Shown here piece by piece: positions 44,651 through 57,700 of a stretch of DNA of 64,000 nucleotides. The notes under the pieces were generated by a model. It had not been told where the DNA came from and did not search any database. It saw nothing but the letters and a program-made list of their open reading frames with translations. The stretch is from positions 293,038-357,037 of the forward strand of contig MNCI01017900.1 in NCBI GenBank assembly GCA_015680685.1, given 5' to 3'. Source of the stretch: Gnetum montanum (Eukaryota > Streptophyta > Gnetopsida > Gnetales > Gnetaceae). The position numbers and the translations under genes were made by a program. Every line of letters begins with the position of its first letter. Position 1 is the first letter of the stretch.

Positions 44651-44879
44651 ATCCCACATTGATCTAGTCAGTAACTTCATGTGTTAACATGATAGTATGC
44701 ATGGTTTGGGATCTTTGATTTGAGGGTAGCTCATTGGTCATTTCAAAAGCAGTGACAAAAGGATTTACAACCACAAATGTCTATGAGAATTTTGGTGAAA
44801 TAATGAATTAAAAAAATATTTTTTGTTATACTTATACTTAAAACCACTCAGATTTTCATCTAGTTGTAAGTTTATAGCC

Positions 44880-47340
44880 CTTGTTACATTTTGTTATTGA
44901 GGCTACAATGGAATTTCTCCTTGCATAGGTAGTGCAAGTGGAAAAGAAGTGTTATTAAAAGATACAAGGTAAGATGGTGAATAATGAGGAGGATAAGTGT
45001 AACAAGATTTAGCTCATGAAGTAGGTGTTCTATAATATTCTAGGAGATAAAAGCAATGGATAAAGAAGGTTTGACTTGCAGAGCCATGGGGAGATACAAG
45101 TTGTTGGAAAATATACCCATCCAAGTTTGATTGATGATAAGGGTATTTCTTCCTTGGTGGTGGCATCCTCCATAATTGTGGTTTTGCCATTAATGATAAT
45201 GTTCTTAAGGTTGAGGTGGCACTCCACTTGGATAATGTTATGATTGGTGGAATTATTTCCTATAATTACCTCGTGGATAAGGTAATCTCCTAGGTGTTTG
45301 CCTTTCTGCAAACTTTGGATTTAAATCATACACCATAAATTCTTGTATGTGTGACAATATAAGATAATATTCTTTAGGATGTTCATATTCACATATGTCC
45401 CATTCTTCTTCATCTATTTCAAAATCTACAACCTCATTGATTACTATAACCTTAACTTTTTGCTAATAATAGTTATTGTCTGTATCTTTTCTTCTTCATC
45501 TATCCCTTCTTTCATCTTTACAATCTTTAGAGCATTTTGGAACTTCTCATCTAAGGATTCCCACATTTTTTCCACCTTAGCTAATATTTCTATAATAAAA
45601 TTTTGGATCAACAAGGTTTTTCTTTGTACCACTTCATTTAGTGGTGCTTCCTCCTTAGACTCACAAAAACATACCTTTATTTTGCAAATGGAGAAGTCTT
45701 TATTCTACTCCATTGTACTTTCTCACATCTCGATTTCTCTTTCTTCTTTGGCCATTTGCTTAATGATCCTTTGGATTTGATGGACCCTCATTTCTAATAA
45801 CATTCCTAGGCATAAACTTCAAGGGTCTCTTCGATTTCTTTTGGAGTCCATCTATTATGTGATGAAGTTGTTTCCTTTGAGAGAAACCATGGTCTAGGCA
45901 GTAGTGCAAAAGAGAGTAATATGTGCCTAAGGCTACATCAATGGATTCATGATTTTCTTTTTTCACTCTTGAATTTATTTCCTTAATTTGGATATCCTAG
46001 AGCACATTTTAAATTCATCATTAAACAGCTCTAACATCATGTTGCATCTACGAATAGATTTTAGCTACAAGGACTAGTACAAACCTTGAGCTTCTTTGAT
46101 AAGTGTTCTGGGAAATAGTTTAAGTTTTTAACATTTATTTTTAATATTCTACAAGGCACAAACATCATAAAAGGCTTGCAAGTGATGTTGTGGGTTAACA
46201 TTATACCCTCCTTCAAACTTAGAAATGTTATTCATATCAAGTCATATGATTCGACTATCTTTTTGATACCTAGTAGGAATATGAACTTCTGCTAAAATAT
46301 TGATCATACTTTTTGTAGCCAACAATGGTCCATCCTAGTCATTATATTCATGATGGTTCCTATCATAGCTATGCCTCCTATGATGTGACCTACTATGCAT
46401 TCTTTTCTAATGATGTTCTTCTTTCTCTTACTATTGACTATGCTTGCTTCTTCCATCCGTATGATGGGGCTTTTGGTCATCTTCATCTTGGTCTCAATAA
46501 TTCATCCTTTTGTTTCAATCATGATTACTCCTGCTAGAGTTGGAGGATGAGGAGGACAATGAAGGTGAAGGGCTAGAAGAGTGGTGCAAACTTTCCCTTC
46601 TCCTTTGGTCCTTTAATTATTCTTTTGGTGAAGGGTTTGGAGACTTTGGCCTTGAGGATCTTCTCATTTTGGAACCAATTTTACCTTCATCTTGGTTATT
46701 CACCTAGGTTGATTATAACCATTGGTGAGTTGTATCTCTTTCATCAAAATGAGGAGGACCTTGATGTTGATCTTACCCTAATAAAAATTCTAGGCCCTTC
46801 TTCAGTAATTGCAGAAAGAGTGGAAGCAAGATCTATTTGCTCTTGGAGGCTTCATAGCATGCCTCCATGCATCAATCTTTCTTATGTTGGACCTCTATTG
46901 GCTTATACTCTATAGCAAGGTGCTATTTTACATGATAATCCAAGCTTGTTGGTTCAAGCCCCAATCTCATGAGAGCTACCATGAGCATTACAAGAATAGA
47001 ATGATCATGAGATAACATGATGTTATCCTCTAGATCCCTCCAACATAGCTATTCATATTAATGGAGGATGAAATTAAAGTCTAGATAATAGGTATCTGCA
47101 CATGCATAGATGAAGTCTCTCTAGCATTCTTTCTAGTTCTATCTTGTTGCTAGTTGAAGTCATCAATAGGTGGTGGTGAATCATTCCTACGAGAAGAAGT
47201 ATTGTAGTTGGTTCTAACATAGTGTGTCTTGATAACATATTTTTATTATTATATTTTTTTTCTAAAGGATAATACATTATTTTCTTTTACAACAACTTTG
47301 TATGATTTTACTATCTCACAATACTTAGCACACTTATTTA
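44880..47340 (-). pseudogene. gag: Element D gag
   Basis: Fragments match E and C gag: LDMNNISKFEGGYNVNPQHH near 46230, LFPRTLIKEAQ near 46100, the helical piece at 45960-45760, EKMWESLDEKFQNALKIVKM (45632-45444), and a knuckle relic DICEYEHPKEYY near 45400 in which Cys ligands are lost. Several frameshifts. The start was not located. Confidence 0.7.
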
Positions 47341-47346
47341 AAATGA

Positions 47347-47366
47347 GTCCCTGGCAACGATGCCAA
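47347..47366 (-). other. Primer-binding site of D (tRNA-Asp type)
   Basis: Minus strand TTGGCATCGTTGCCAGGGAC abuts the LTR at 47367. It differs from the Athila/Tat consensus only by transitions. Confidence 0.8.
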
Positions 47367-47758
47367 TGATAAGCAGCAAGTATTTCCTATGTTCAACCAT
47401 ATGAATCACTAGCATGTACACATGATCCAATTGAATTCTGTGGACTCTATTTACCTAAGTGACCGATATCATTACATGGTGAAAATGTGATTTGCTAATT
47501 GTTATTTTCCTCATCATCACTTGTGTTAATCCATTGGTATGGTTAAGTGTGATTAAGGCATACAATATTTATTTTTATAGTTTTTATTATTTATAGTATC
47601 TACCAAATGATTAAATAAATGAAGGTTTAATATTTAACTAACAATTAATTTACTAAATTAGCCTAAATGTAGAGCATCTATTCTGACTTTCCATACACAT
47701 CTTGAACATATATTAACATCACTAGGTTACTATTGGTGCCTAATTTGGACTAGCAATG
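47367..47758 (-). repeat. D 5' LTR, inner part
   Basis: Starts TGATAAGCAGC next to the primer site and follows the R-U5 layout of the E LTR (read on the other strand), for example ATACACATCTTGAACATAT and CACTAGGTTAC. Homology fades between 47731 and 47758. Confidence 0.7.
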
Positions 47759-50700
47759 TTGATCTCTTCCTTGTGATGAAAATCACAAGGATGAGATGTT
47801 CTTTAAAACTCAAGTTTAGGTATTTGTTGGTCTCTAGAAATACCAAGGCCCAAATACCTCCAAATAAATTTAGTGGTTATAGAGAAACTATGTTTTAAGC
47901 TATCATTCAATATAAACTTCAAAATATTACATCCTAAGAGTTAAATGACAAATTAACTTTTATAAAAAGTTTTAGCCATCTTTACTCTATCCTATAATTG
48001 AATAAAATCTCCTGCTATATCAAAGCTACTTAGTCTATGTAGTCTAGATTATATGCTACCTATGCAATCTAGCCTTTCAACTAATGCTAAAGTGAAATTC
48101 AACACAATCTATACTAATTCTCCCTAGAGAGAAAATTTCACAAGAAAACTAGAAGCAGAGCAAGATTCAATGGATTCTCAGAAATAAAGTAGTAAAATTG
48201 TATAAAGTCTTAAGCATTAAAATGAGATACTACTAACATAAGTGAATATTTTTGAAAAATAAAGCTATTCAAATTATTCAACAATACCAAAAATTACTAA
48301 ACCTAAAGCTATTCAAGTGATTTAGACAATTTTAAGAATGAGATACTAGGTACAATACAATCTTCATCACTACCTAAGAAACTATGATAAAGTAAGAAAA
48401 TATGAATAACACATAGGATAGAAGTAAATTAGTTGAATCAAATATGAAGTGAAAATGCCATCATATAGGAAATCACTCTTGGATTTTCTAGTATTCTCCC
48501 CTAGCATGAATGCCTATAATAAATATGCTTTGGGATTTATATAGTAGCCTCTAGTAGTTACAACCATTATAGAAATTAAAAGCTACAATTTCCTCACATT
48601 CTATTCATATAATTGCAAGGTGTTGAATAACTATTCTATTAATAAATTCCCTTCATTCTTCAAATTTGTAGCCCCTCAACTAGTAACTATCATAAGTTAG
48701 AGAGTTTTTGATTAGCCTAATTCATTGTATTTAGTTTAGAGTCATTAAGCCTCTTTAATATTTTTTTTCACGTTCATTTTTCCCAAACTGATTTAGTTAG
48801 AAAATTTTTTGTTTCTATTGAAGTAGCTCCCACTAGCTCAAACTTGTCACAATTCAAGCTTCTTCTTAGCAATTTTATTTATGGACCTAGTAACTATTAT
48901 CTAAAAAATCTTGTTTGTTCTAAAGTAACAGTCTTCTTTGAGCCCTAAGTAAATCAAAATTTTCCATGTCTCTCTATTCCATTTATGTAAATATAGCTTG
49001 TTTTTCTTATGGTATCTCTATGCTTGAATGACAACTTCGTGCTTCGATGGTGGCTCCGTGCTATGTTTAGATCTATTTTGGTTTCAGACTCTATTTGTAG
49101 CTTTTGTCTTCACATAGTCGGCATGCTATCATTAGTTGTAGAGCCTTTTCGAATCTTTCAATAGATCTATCTTAGTTCATTATATTGAAGAGCTAACATG
49201 GAAGAACAATTATAGGGTTTCTTTGTAGAGCTAATATTCAGTTCTACTTGTGGTGCCCTATCCCTTGTGAGTTGGATTAAAAATCAAGTATGCATGTGCA
49301 CAAAATGTAAAGTGGGCCTAGGATGAGCTTTGATGTGGCTTGTAGAACCATTTTTCTTCTTCTATGTATAGTTAATTTTTGGTTCTACAAACCAACATTA
49401 TATTCCTCTTCTTAGTCATTGACGTGGTAGAGTTGAAAATGAGCTTGTTTGTAAAGCTAATTTTTGGTTCTACAGAACTCTACAATGAAGCTGACATAGC
49501 AATGTGGCTTGTAAGATCATTTAAGAGCTTATTCATTGAACCATTTTCATGATCTGCAAACTCACTCTACAAAGAAGCTAATATGATAGAGCTATTTATA
49601 AGTGTTTTCATAGGGTAAAACTTTAACTTTATAGACTAGTTCTATGGATGACATGATAGAACTATTTCCTCTCTTACTCATAGAATCATGTTTAAGCTCC
49701 ATGAGTGATGCTTTTTCTGCAAAGCTAACCTTGTCTAGTGACAATGTGGTGAAGCTAAAAATGAGCTTGTTTGTAGAGCAGAATTTTAAATTTATGAATT
49801 GGTTCTACAAGCTGACGTGTTAAGATGTTGACATGGTAGAGCTAATGTGACAAATGCTAACATGGTAGAGCATGCTTGTGGAACAAAAATTTAGTTCTAT
49901 GAATTGGTTCTATGAGCAACTGATGTGGTAGATCCTAACATGGCAAATATTCTTTGTAGAACCACTTTTAATTTCCATGAACCTCCTCTATGAGCCAACA
50001 TGGAAAAATGAAGATGTGGCTTGTAGAGCTTCTTCATAGAACCAAATTTCAATTCTACAAACCTAAGCTAAATTTAGAAATTACATGGTAGAGCTTCTTT
50101 GTAGAATTAGATTTAAGCTCTATGAATCTCTTTCATGAGCTAATGTGGAAGGATGGAAGATGAGCTTCTTGGTAGAACTACTTTTAACTTCATGAATTGG
50201 TTTTACAAGCTAACGTGTCAAGATGCTGATGTGGAAAATGCACTTGTAGAACAAAAATTTGGTTCTATGTACTAGCTCTACGAGTGAGTTGACGTAGCAT
50301 AGTTTCTTTATAGAACCACTTTTAAGTTCTATGAACCTCCTTTATGAGCTGACATGGGAAAATGATGACATGGCTCATAGAACTTCTTCATAGAACCAGA
50401 TTTTGGTTCTATGAACCTACGCTAACGTAGGACCTTATGTGGTAGAGCTTCTTCGTAGAATGGAAATTTAGCTCTACAAACTAACTCTAAGAGGAGGGCT
50501 GATGTGGAAAACTAAATTTATAAAGCTAAAGTGGCTCGTAGAATTGATTTTTAGAATCTCTTTTAGTTTTATGAACCTCCTCTACCAGCTAGCATGGCAG
50601 AGCCAAAAAGTGAGCTCATTTGTAAATCTAGATTTTACTTCAATGAACCTATTCTTCAAAAGAGTTGACATGGCTAGGGTGTTTAATGAAACCCCCTTGT

Positions 50701-51490
50701 TGATTTAGATCGAGTCCTCTTTCCTAAAACAAAGGTTTCACTCTATGCTAACTATTTGTTCTAATGTCAGCCTTTTTTTAAGATAAAATTTATCTTGAAG
50801 CTCTACAAATTAATTTCCTGATAATCTCTAGCAGATAGAAAGAGTACTCACTTGAGCTAGATAAAAATTGTACAAGCTCTATAATTTAGTTGTTCTATGT
50901 GATTGTTGACTTTAAACTAAAATCCTAGCTTTGTGAACTAGCTAAAATTCCACTAACTTATGCAATCAATTAAAGTAAAATATTTTGAGATTATACCCTC
51001 AACTTTAAAATCTTTCATAAAAAGAATTTTAATCACCAAGTCTTTAATCTTTGTAATATCTCTATCGAAACATCCCTCAAATTTCCTTCGCTTTGAGCTT
51101 TATTAGCTTATTCTCACCATGCAAGTATATGGATCTTTAAAAGTCAATAAAAATTGCACAAATATTTCAAATCTTTTGTTGTTCCAAGAAAGTATCTATT
51201 ATTATCGCAATGTCTTCAAACTTAAGTATTGAAGCTTCATTCATACTATGGCCTTTACCTCAAACTTGGCTTTAAATTTTCAAAACTCAAAATCATAATT
51301 AGGTCTTGATCTTTTTTTCCTTTTAATTGTAGACCTCAAATTATTTTACAATATAAAGTCCTTCTTTATGTAAACATTAAGCTATCAAAAAATCAACAAT
51401 AGTTCATATAATTTAGCTCAAGACTTAAGCTCAACTCCATTAATGGCCAAAATGTGACAATAGTTATCAAATGTATACTACTGGACAAAC
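47731..51490 (-). mobile_element. Block I: AT-rich insertion with palindrome-like repeats
   Basis: About 3.7 kb separates the two parts of the D LTR region. A minus-strand TATA-like box (CTATATAAATCCC) lies near 48534-48546. From about 49140 to 50700 runs a degenerate array of TAGAGCTAACATGGCAGAG-like and GGTTCTATGAACC words. No coding region. It could be a solo LTR with a very long U3; neither clear ends nor a target duplication was found. Confidence 0.4.
49140..50700. repeat. GGTTCTACGAACC / GTAGAGCTAA degenerate array
   Basis: Roughly fifteen irregular units of 80-120 bp. Each has a half such as GGTTCTATGAACC or GCTCTACGAG (arms complementary around TAC/TAT) and a half such as GCTGACATGGCAGAGC. 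Unit borders are blurred by indels. Confidence 0.6.
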
Positions 51491-51956
51491 CAAGTATCCA
51501 TTACTAGGCTTACCAAGCATTAATATATTATGTTCAAAGTGGTCGTACTCACATTGATTACAAATTATAACATTAAATACTTAATAACAATAAGGTAAAT
51601 TGCATTCAAAGTAAATTGTTGAAAATTTAAGCTATTTAAGTATTAAAATGAATGGAAGAAATCTCAATTTTATTATCATTCATGAAACTATGTTGTACAA
51701 TCACTACAATTCACACTGTAGGCACTCAAAGAGAAAAGTTTTCTAACTTCTATGAAAAGAAACTGCAAGAATTCAACTAAGGTAATGACTGAATGATGTC
51801 ATATATGTGGGGGGTATATGCATTTATATAGGTAATGCATATGTTAGTGTTGATGTCCCTGCATGACTGCATCCTAAGATGCATCGATAGGGATACGTCA
51901 ATGAGGCTACATCAATGGGTTTGTGTCGATGCATCTATCTTATTAATGTTTCATCA
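51460..51956 (-). repeat. LTR part H (outer part of D 5' LTR, or a separate truncated LTR)
   Basis: Minus strand ends TCATCA at 51951-51956, with U3 words ATGCATCGAT and GTCGATGCATC (51870-51945) as in E, TATA TATATAAATGC at 51831-51841, then R-U5 matching the E LTR. The length complements 47367-47758 to one LTR. However, about 35 bp seem to occur in both parts, so two separate LTRs remain possible. Confidence 0.6.
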
Positions 51957-52519
51957 AAATTAAAAACATTTCTTGTAAATTTCATCTTTAATTTTTAGCT
52001 AACCCTTGTGACCTTTGATAAGAGAACTTTTAGCTTCAAAAATGTCCCAACATTGTTTAACATAACAAGCTTCAACCAAGGCTTTTTGAGTTTCAAAATA
52101 AAAGGGATTCTGATCTAAAATAATTTGCATGTGCTTGACTGATTCTATAAGATCTTCTTTAGCTTGATGCTTATATTTGGAAAATTGCTTCCCAAACCAT
52201 CTAGCATAATTTTTAACTCTACAAGTAGTTTTTTGCCACTAATCAATCTAACCAATATCATAAGTATGCTTTTTTTCTACAATCTATAAAGACTTTAAAA
52301 TATTTTTCTCACCAAGTCCTATGAACATAGTAGCATTCATATGAAAAGCTTATACTTTTGAAAGGAGGAAGAATTAATTTCAAAGAGAAAAAGGCAATAG
52401 GAAAATGATTGAACAAAGTATCATCTATATGCACTTCTACTTTTCTTATCAATTTTCAGAAGAAAACATTAAACATGTAAAAACTATCAAGTCAATAATA
52501 AACTCTATCATTTCCTTAT
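51957..52519 (-). pseudogene. Possible LINE endonuclease-RT junction relic
   Basis: The minus strand has HIDDTLFNHFPIAFFSLKL near 52440 and WFGKQFSKYKHQAKEDLIES ... VKQCWDIFEAKSSL to about 52020. This resembles the stretch between endonuclease and RT in plant LINEs. No catalytic motif is left. Assigned weakly, by pattern only. Confidence 0.3.
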
Positions 52520-53416
52520 TGATGAGTCATAAATTAGTTACGTCAATGAGGCCTTGTCAACTAGGCTGCATCAACTAGGCCACGTCGATGCATCATTTGA
52601 TGTGTTGATGTGGCCCCATTGATGTAGAGTCTATTCTTCCCTATAAATACGTGTCAACCCATCATGTTTAAGGGTCATCTTGTCATTGTTGTAGTGAAGC
52701 TCTTACAATTTTTACATTTGAGAGTTAGAATATTTTCTTGAGTGTTTGCAATAGGAGTCATTGAGTGTACAAATCTTTATTCAAGAACTGTTGTACCTAA
52801 GCATAACAATGTGTGCAATGATAAAGACGAACTTCTTGATAAACCTTGTAACATTCTAAATAGCTTAAATGTTCTATTCATGCATTTCATATTTTTAGTT
52901 CCTTATTCAATGTTCTTCAGTAATTAAGCTAATTAAGTAATTAAGCAAGATACGCTAAATAGCAATTAAGTAAACAAATAAGTATGATCACTTTGAGCAT
53001 GCATATGACATTTAGTAATCCTAGTAGTGCTTAACACTTGGTAACCCAGCAATGTTATATGTATTCAAGATGTGTACTACAAGTGGGACCAAATACTTAT
53101 GTTAGGACTAGCTGAATAATAGTTAGCCCATTAGATTAAATTAGGTATTAAATCACTTTGTTCTCTATCATGTTTATTTCAAGCACCAAAATCATAAAAT
53201 ATAAATGATAAAAATCAGGTGCCTCAATTACACTTAAACCATACTCTTGAGCTTTATAAGTGTAGTTGGGAAGACAACGAACGTTCTCAATGTCTACTTT
53301 ACTTCCTAGATAACTACAGCACTAGAAAACTATAGAGTCCATGGAATTCGACCAGATCGCATGTGAACACTTTGTGATTTTTATGATTAAGTGTAGGGGT
53401 ACCTCATTGCTCATCA
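52520..53416 (+). repeat. Element E 5' LTR
   Basis: 897 bp with ends TGATGAG...CTCATCA. U3 is only about 120 bp, filled with GTCAACTAGGC, CAATGAGGCC and GTCGATGCATC words. TATA CTATAAATACG at 52641-52651. R-U5 is about 750 bp and shares GTAGGGGTACCTCA near its end with the B/C LTRs. Confidence 0.9.
52535..52635 (+). promoter_or_regulatory. E-type U3 motif array
   Basis: Repeated TCAA-TAGGC, TCAATGAGGCC and CGTCGATGCATC words upstream of TATA. The same words recur at 61205-61290 before the ORF2 promoter. The intact core appears to be TCGA/ATCGAT, again a CpG palindrome. Confidence 0.6.
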
Positions 53417-53436
53417 TTGGCACTATTGCAGGGGAC
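53417..53436 (+). other. Primer-binding site of E (tRNA-Asp type)
   Basis: TTGGCACTATTGCAGGGGAC starts at the base after the LTR; Athila/Tat-type site with transitions and one other change. Confidence 0.8.
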
Positions 53437-53571
53437 TCTTTCTATTGAAATGTGTGCTATCTAGGATTAGTGAACATCATTAACATCGTTGAATGAACCC
53501 TAATATCAACATAATTCTCACACATATATAATCACATAAGCACACTGATATTTTTTTTTTTTTTTTGCAAA

Positions 53572-55830
53572 ATGTCTTCTTTTCATAGGCATGATGATGC
53601 TAAACCACTAGTCCCACAAGAACGCAACGTCGTATATACTCATGCAAATGAGTATGTGCTTGACTTCACCTTCATCATACATTAGGATGAACAACTGTGA
53701 TGGCGTGACATGGAAGGCAACATTGTAATGCCTCCCAATCGATTTATGATTGTGATGCTGCTTCAAACTCATAAGAAGTTAGGCATGCAAGATCTTCAAG
53801 AGGAGTACATTGTGCATGATTACAACTATGAAGACTACTATCCCACTGAACCACAACATTGGAGAGATCAACACCAGGAGAAGCACCATGAGTTAATGAA
53901 GGGAAAACAATTCACCAATCCTTTGTTCCTAATTAATCAAGATGATAATGAAGATCCTTCCTTTGGGGGCTCTCAATATGAAAATTCTCCATCCCTTGTT
54001 ATTGGTGATGAAGGTGTGGCCCTGAACCCATGGTCCACTATCAACAATCCAAGTTTAGGAAAAGATGACAATCAAGGTAGGGGCTCAGACAAGCATCAAG
54101 ATGATAAAAAAATTTTCAAGTATGGTCATGACAATCGAAGGGAAGTCGATAGATACCATGGTGGAGGTAAACCTCCCCCCTCTTCATCCTCTTCATCTGC
54201 ATCTTCTTCTTCCTCTTCTTCTAATTCTAAAAAATGCCACAAAAGGAACAATCATGATGGAGGTGAGTAGCAAGACAGTACTAATTGTTGAGCCCACAAG
54301 GAATGAAGGGGTAATAGAGGACATCATCAGCAATAATGAAATAATGATGATGATGAGCCTTTACTAGCAACCCAAAGCATGTTGAATATTGCATAGGCTA
54401 TAAAAATTCCAACCAGGCATGTGAAGAATAGTTGGATCAAGTGCCTAAACATGAACAATATCCCAAGATTTGAGGGGGTGATACAACTCTAATCTACAAA
54501 ACCATCTACAAGCCTTTCACAATGCCTACACCCTACAAAACATAGAAAATGACTAGAAAAAATTGAAGCTATTTCCTAGGACACTCATCAAAGAGGCAGA
54601 AAGTTGGTATCAGTCCTTGCAACTAGAATCCATTCGTAGATGGAGTACCATGCTAGAACTATTTAATGACAAATACAAGACGTACTCTAGAGTGTCTAAT
54701 TTGAGAAGGCAAATCCAAGGCTAGAAACGAGGAACACATGAACCCTTGGATGTGGCCATGGGTAGATATTATTCTCTTTTACACTAATGTCTTGGACATG
54801 GTTATTCTCAGAGGGAACAAGTCCACCACATCATAAATGAACTCAAAGCAGAAACTAGAACTCTTGGGGTTTATGCCCAAGGGAGACTATCCAAACTAAG
54901 AGCTCATCAGATACAAAGGCTAATAGAGTAGGTATTAGAAGAAAAAGGTGAGTTGTAAAAGAGGGAAAGTGTAGAATAATATAATAGGAATCCTTCCATC
55001 AAGAAAAGAGAGGTTCAATTCTGTGACAAGGAGGAGTCACCACTCGATATGATGGTGAATAGGAAAATCTTGCCCATCCAAAAATCTATTTCTAATATTC
55101 TGGCAAAGGTTAGTAAACTATGGGACTCTTTGGATGAAAAGTTCCAAACTACTATGAAGGTTGCTGAAGAATCCAAAGAGTAGAATAGTGATCGCAACTG
55201 TAGCAAGTGGAAAGATGCTGAACGTGCCTACAAAAGAGGTAATGGTAAAGCTACTACAGTAGAAGAAGTTATGGAGATAGACTTCAATGATGATGTTGGG
55301 TGTGACATTTGTCAATATGACCATCCTAAAGGATGTTGCTCTGTGGTGTCACACTTACAAGAGTTTGGGGTGTATCCGTTGAGCCCTCAACGAGCAAGGA
55401 GACAAGCACCTAGATGATTGCCTTATCCTCAAGGCAATCCAAGGTAGTTCCACTAGCAACAACAAGCTTACTATCCAAGTGGAGCTCCATCGCAATCGTA
55501 TAAGTAATATCAACAATGGTAGCAACCACAATTATGGGGGATGCCACTACTGAGACAGTGGTATCCTTATAGGCAACCAGATTCGTACAGGCACTATGTT
55601 CAACAACCCATTTCTCCATGTATCTTTGCCAACCACACCTCATTCCAACATCACTATTATCCTCTAGAGTACCATCAAACTCATTCACCATCTACTTGAG
55701 GGGAACCCCCATATCCATACTCTACATTTGTCTGCACACATCCCTCTACCATCAACTTAGTTACCTCCTGCTTTATCTATGCAAGGAGAAATTCCCTCAC
55801 AACCATAGCAATGAAATGCTATGAGGGTTG
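53572..55830 (+). pseudogene. gag: Element E gag
   Basis: ATG 53572 opens an N-terminal part (open again from 53710 to 54270) that ends in a Ser run and a basic patch. After a frameshift comes the core (54509-55000: LKLFPRTLIKEAESWYQSLQ, HEPLDVAMGRYYSLL), a helical piece (WDSLDEKFQTTMKVAEESKE), and an intact zinc knuckle CDICQYDHPKGCC (CX2CX3HX4C) at 55301-55339. A Gln/Tyr/Pro-rich tail follows. Stops are frequent. The long acidic and Ser-rich N-terminal part was not seen in C, whose gag start is deleted. Confidence 0.8.
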
Positions 55831-56009
55831 TAAATTTACAACTAGCCTTCTAGTCAAGTGATTCAGATAATAGATCCAAGAAACAACCATTTTTCTGACC
55901 CAATAGTCCTCCAAAACCCTCACAACCTAATGCAACTAGTAACCTTGTATCTACAACACCCTCATCCTCTATATCAAACACATTTGAGGGCCCTTCAAAC
56001 CAAACACCA

Positions 56010-56470
56010 CCTCATATATTCACTATGATGTTAACTCATGCTGTCTCCAATTGGATCAAGGTTGGCAACCTTCCCATGAAGAGATCTAACCTAGAAAGTC
56101 CTCTTATTTACTTATAGATTGCTAGACATGAGCCATGCAAGGCTCTTCTTAATTCCAGTTCCAGTGTCAATCTTATCTCCCATGAGATGTACAAGGCCTA
56201 GAACCTACCACCTCTTAAGAAGATCAATATCCATTTGGAATTGACATACCAGTCAATCACTGTTCCTTTGGGATTAGTGGAGGACATTGTGACTATAGTT
56301 TGTTGGTGGTCCTATCCTGTTGATTTTTTAGTGATCAAGGTAGAAAACTATAAAGGAGACTTTCCCAACATTATTGGACGTGCATGGTTAAGCACTATTG
56401 ATGCACAAATGGGCATCAAGGACCTCTCTTTGGAAATTTCCAAGGAGAAAGAATTTAGATGACTTGAGAA
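56010..56470 (+). pseudogene. pro: Element E protease
   Basis: Frame as for the rest of pol. LLNSSSSVNL near 56145-56175 stands where retroviral-type proteases have LLDxGAS-N; the catalytic Asp is Asn. VPLGLVEDIV and YPVDFLVIKV follow, then IIGRAWLSTIDA (56375-56405), the ILGRPFL-like distal motif. Inactive. Confidence 0.75.
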
Positions 56471-56799
56471 GAAGTGAGTTTCATGCATCATGTACAGTGG
56501 TAATGGGTGCAATTGCATGCAGACAATCTAGTCCATTAAAAGTACATTCATTAAAGCATGCAATTACTGTGCACATGAAATTGATGTCCAAAGGTGCCTA
56601 TACACAATAGACACAAAATAGGAGGGCACCTAGTGGTTGATAGCTCACTTTGAAAATAGCACACTATGCATGGAATCGACTAAGAGCCTGACATGTGCTT
56701 ATGTCAAGGGCATGGATGAGCTTGAGCAAGTTCATCACCATCTCTCTGATCATGAAGATAATGATACCTAGTGGGAAGAGTTGGTAATCCCTAATCATT

Positions 56800-57700
56800 T
56801 TAAGCTAGAGCCCCTAGAGTTAAAAACTCTGCCAGTTGGCATGGAGTATGCATTTTTTTAAAATGGCAAGCCAGTTATAATCAATGCAAATCTTACTCCT
56901 AAACAAAAAGACAAGCTATTGAAGGTGGTCAAAAAATGGCCAACAGCCTTTGCTTGGTCATATCCTAAGCTAATTGGAATTGATCCAAGGATATGCTAGC
57001 ATTGTATCTACATTGACCTGGTCATGAAGCCAAGAAGGTAACCACAAAGGTAGCTAAACCCCAAGTTGAAGCAAATCATTAAGGAGAAAATAAAACAACT
57101 CCTCAAGGTGGGGTTCATCTATCCCATTGTGGATAGTGAGTGGATTAGTCCACTCGTAATTGTACCAAAGAAAGGTGGCAAGTGGTGGGTTTGCATTGAC
57201 TTTAGGCTATTGAATATGGTAACATTTAAAGATCATTTTTCATTGTCATTTGTGGACCAAGTGTTGGACACCATATTTGTACATTACTATTATAGCTTCT
57301 TAGATGGTTATAGTGGCTATAACCAAATCTAGATTATGCTAGAAGATCAGGCCAAAATAACATTCATGAGTCTCTAGGGGACTTTTGCATATTACAAGAT
57401 GTTGTTTGATCTATGTAATGCCCCTGCAACATTTCAATGCCTAGTCCTTAGTATTTTTCAATAGCAAGTTGGTAGGGAGATAGAAGTCTTTATGGATGAA
57501 TTCTCTACCTATGGGGCTACATTTGAGCAAGCCCTGGATCACCTTGAGCAAGTACTAAAAAGATGTGTTGAAACAAACCTTAGGCTTAATTGGTAGAAAA
57601 TCCATTTAATGGTTTAGGAGGGCATAGTACTAGGACACAAAATTACTCAGGCAGTGATTGAGGTAGATCCCAAAATGATAAGGGTCATCTAAGGAATCAC
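56800..57700 (+). pseudogene. pol: Element E reverse transcriptase
   Basis: 57066-57332: KIKQLLKVGFIYPIVDSEWI, VCIDFRLLNMVTFKDHFSLS, YYSFLDGYSGYNQI. Then FDLCNAPATFQ near 57405 and the active-site phrase EVFMDEFSTYG at 57485-57520, with Glu in place of the second catalytic Asp. Several stops. D has the same Glu. Confidence 0.85.

Larger units (their letters stand above)
40110..51956 (-). mobile_element. Element D: gag-pol element, E family, interrupted
   Basis: Minus strand: 5' LTR (47367 to about 47758, and apparently 51460-51956), primer site 47347-47366, gag, protease, RT, RNase H, integrase and spacer down to 40110. There C's LTR begins. Its ORF2 is probably fragment F at 24226-25897. 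Coding order and residues match element E throughout. All frames are broken. Confidence 0.8.
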
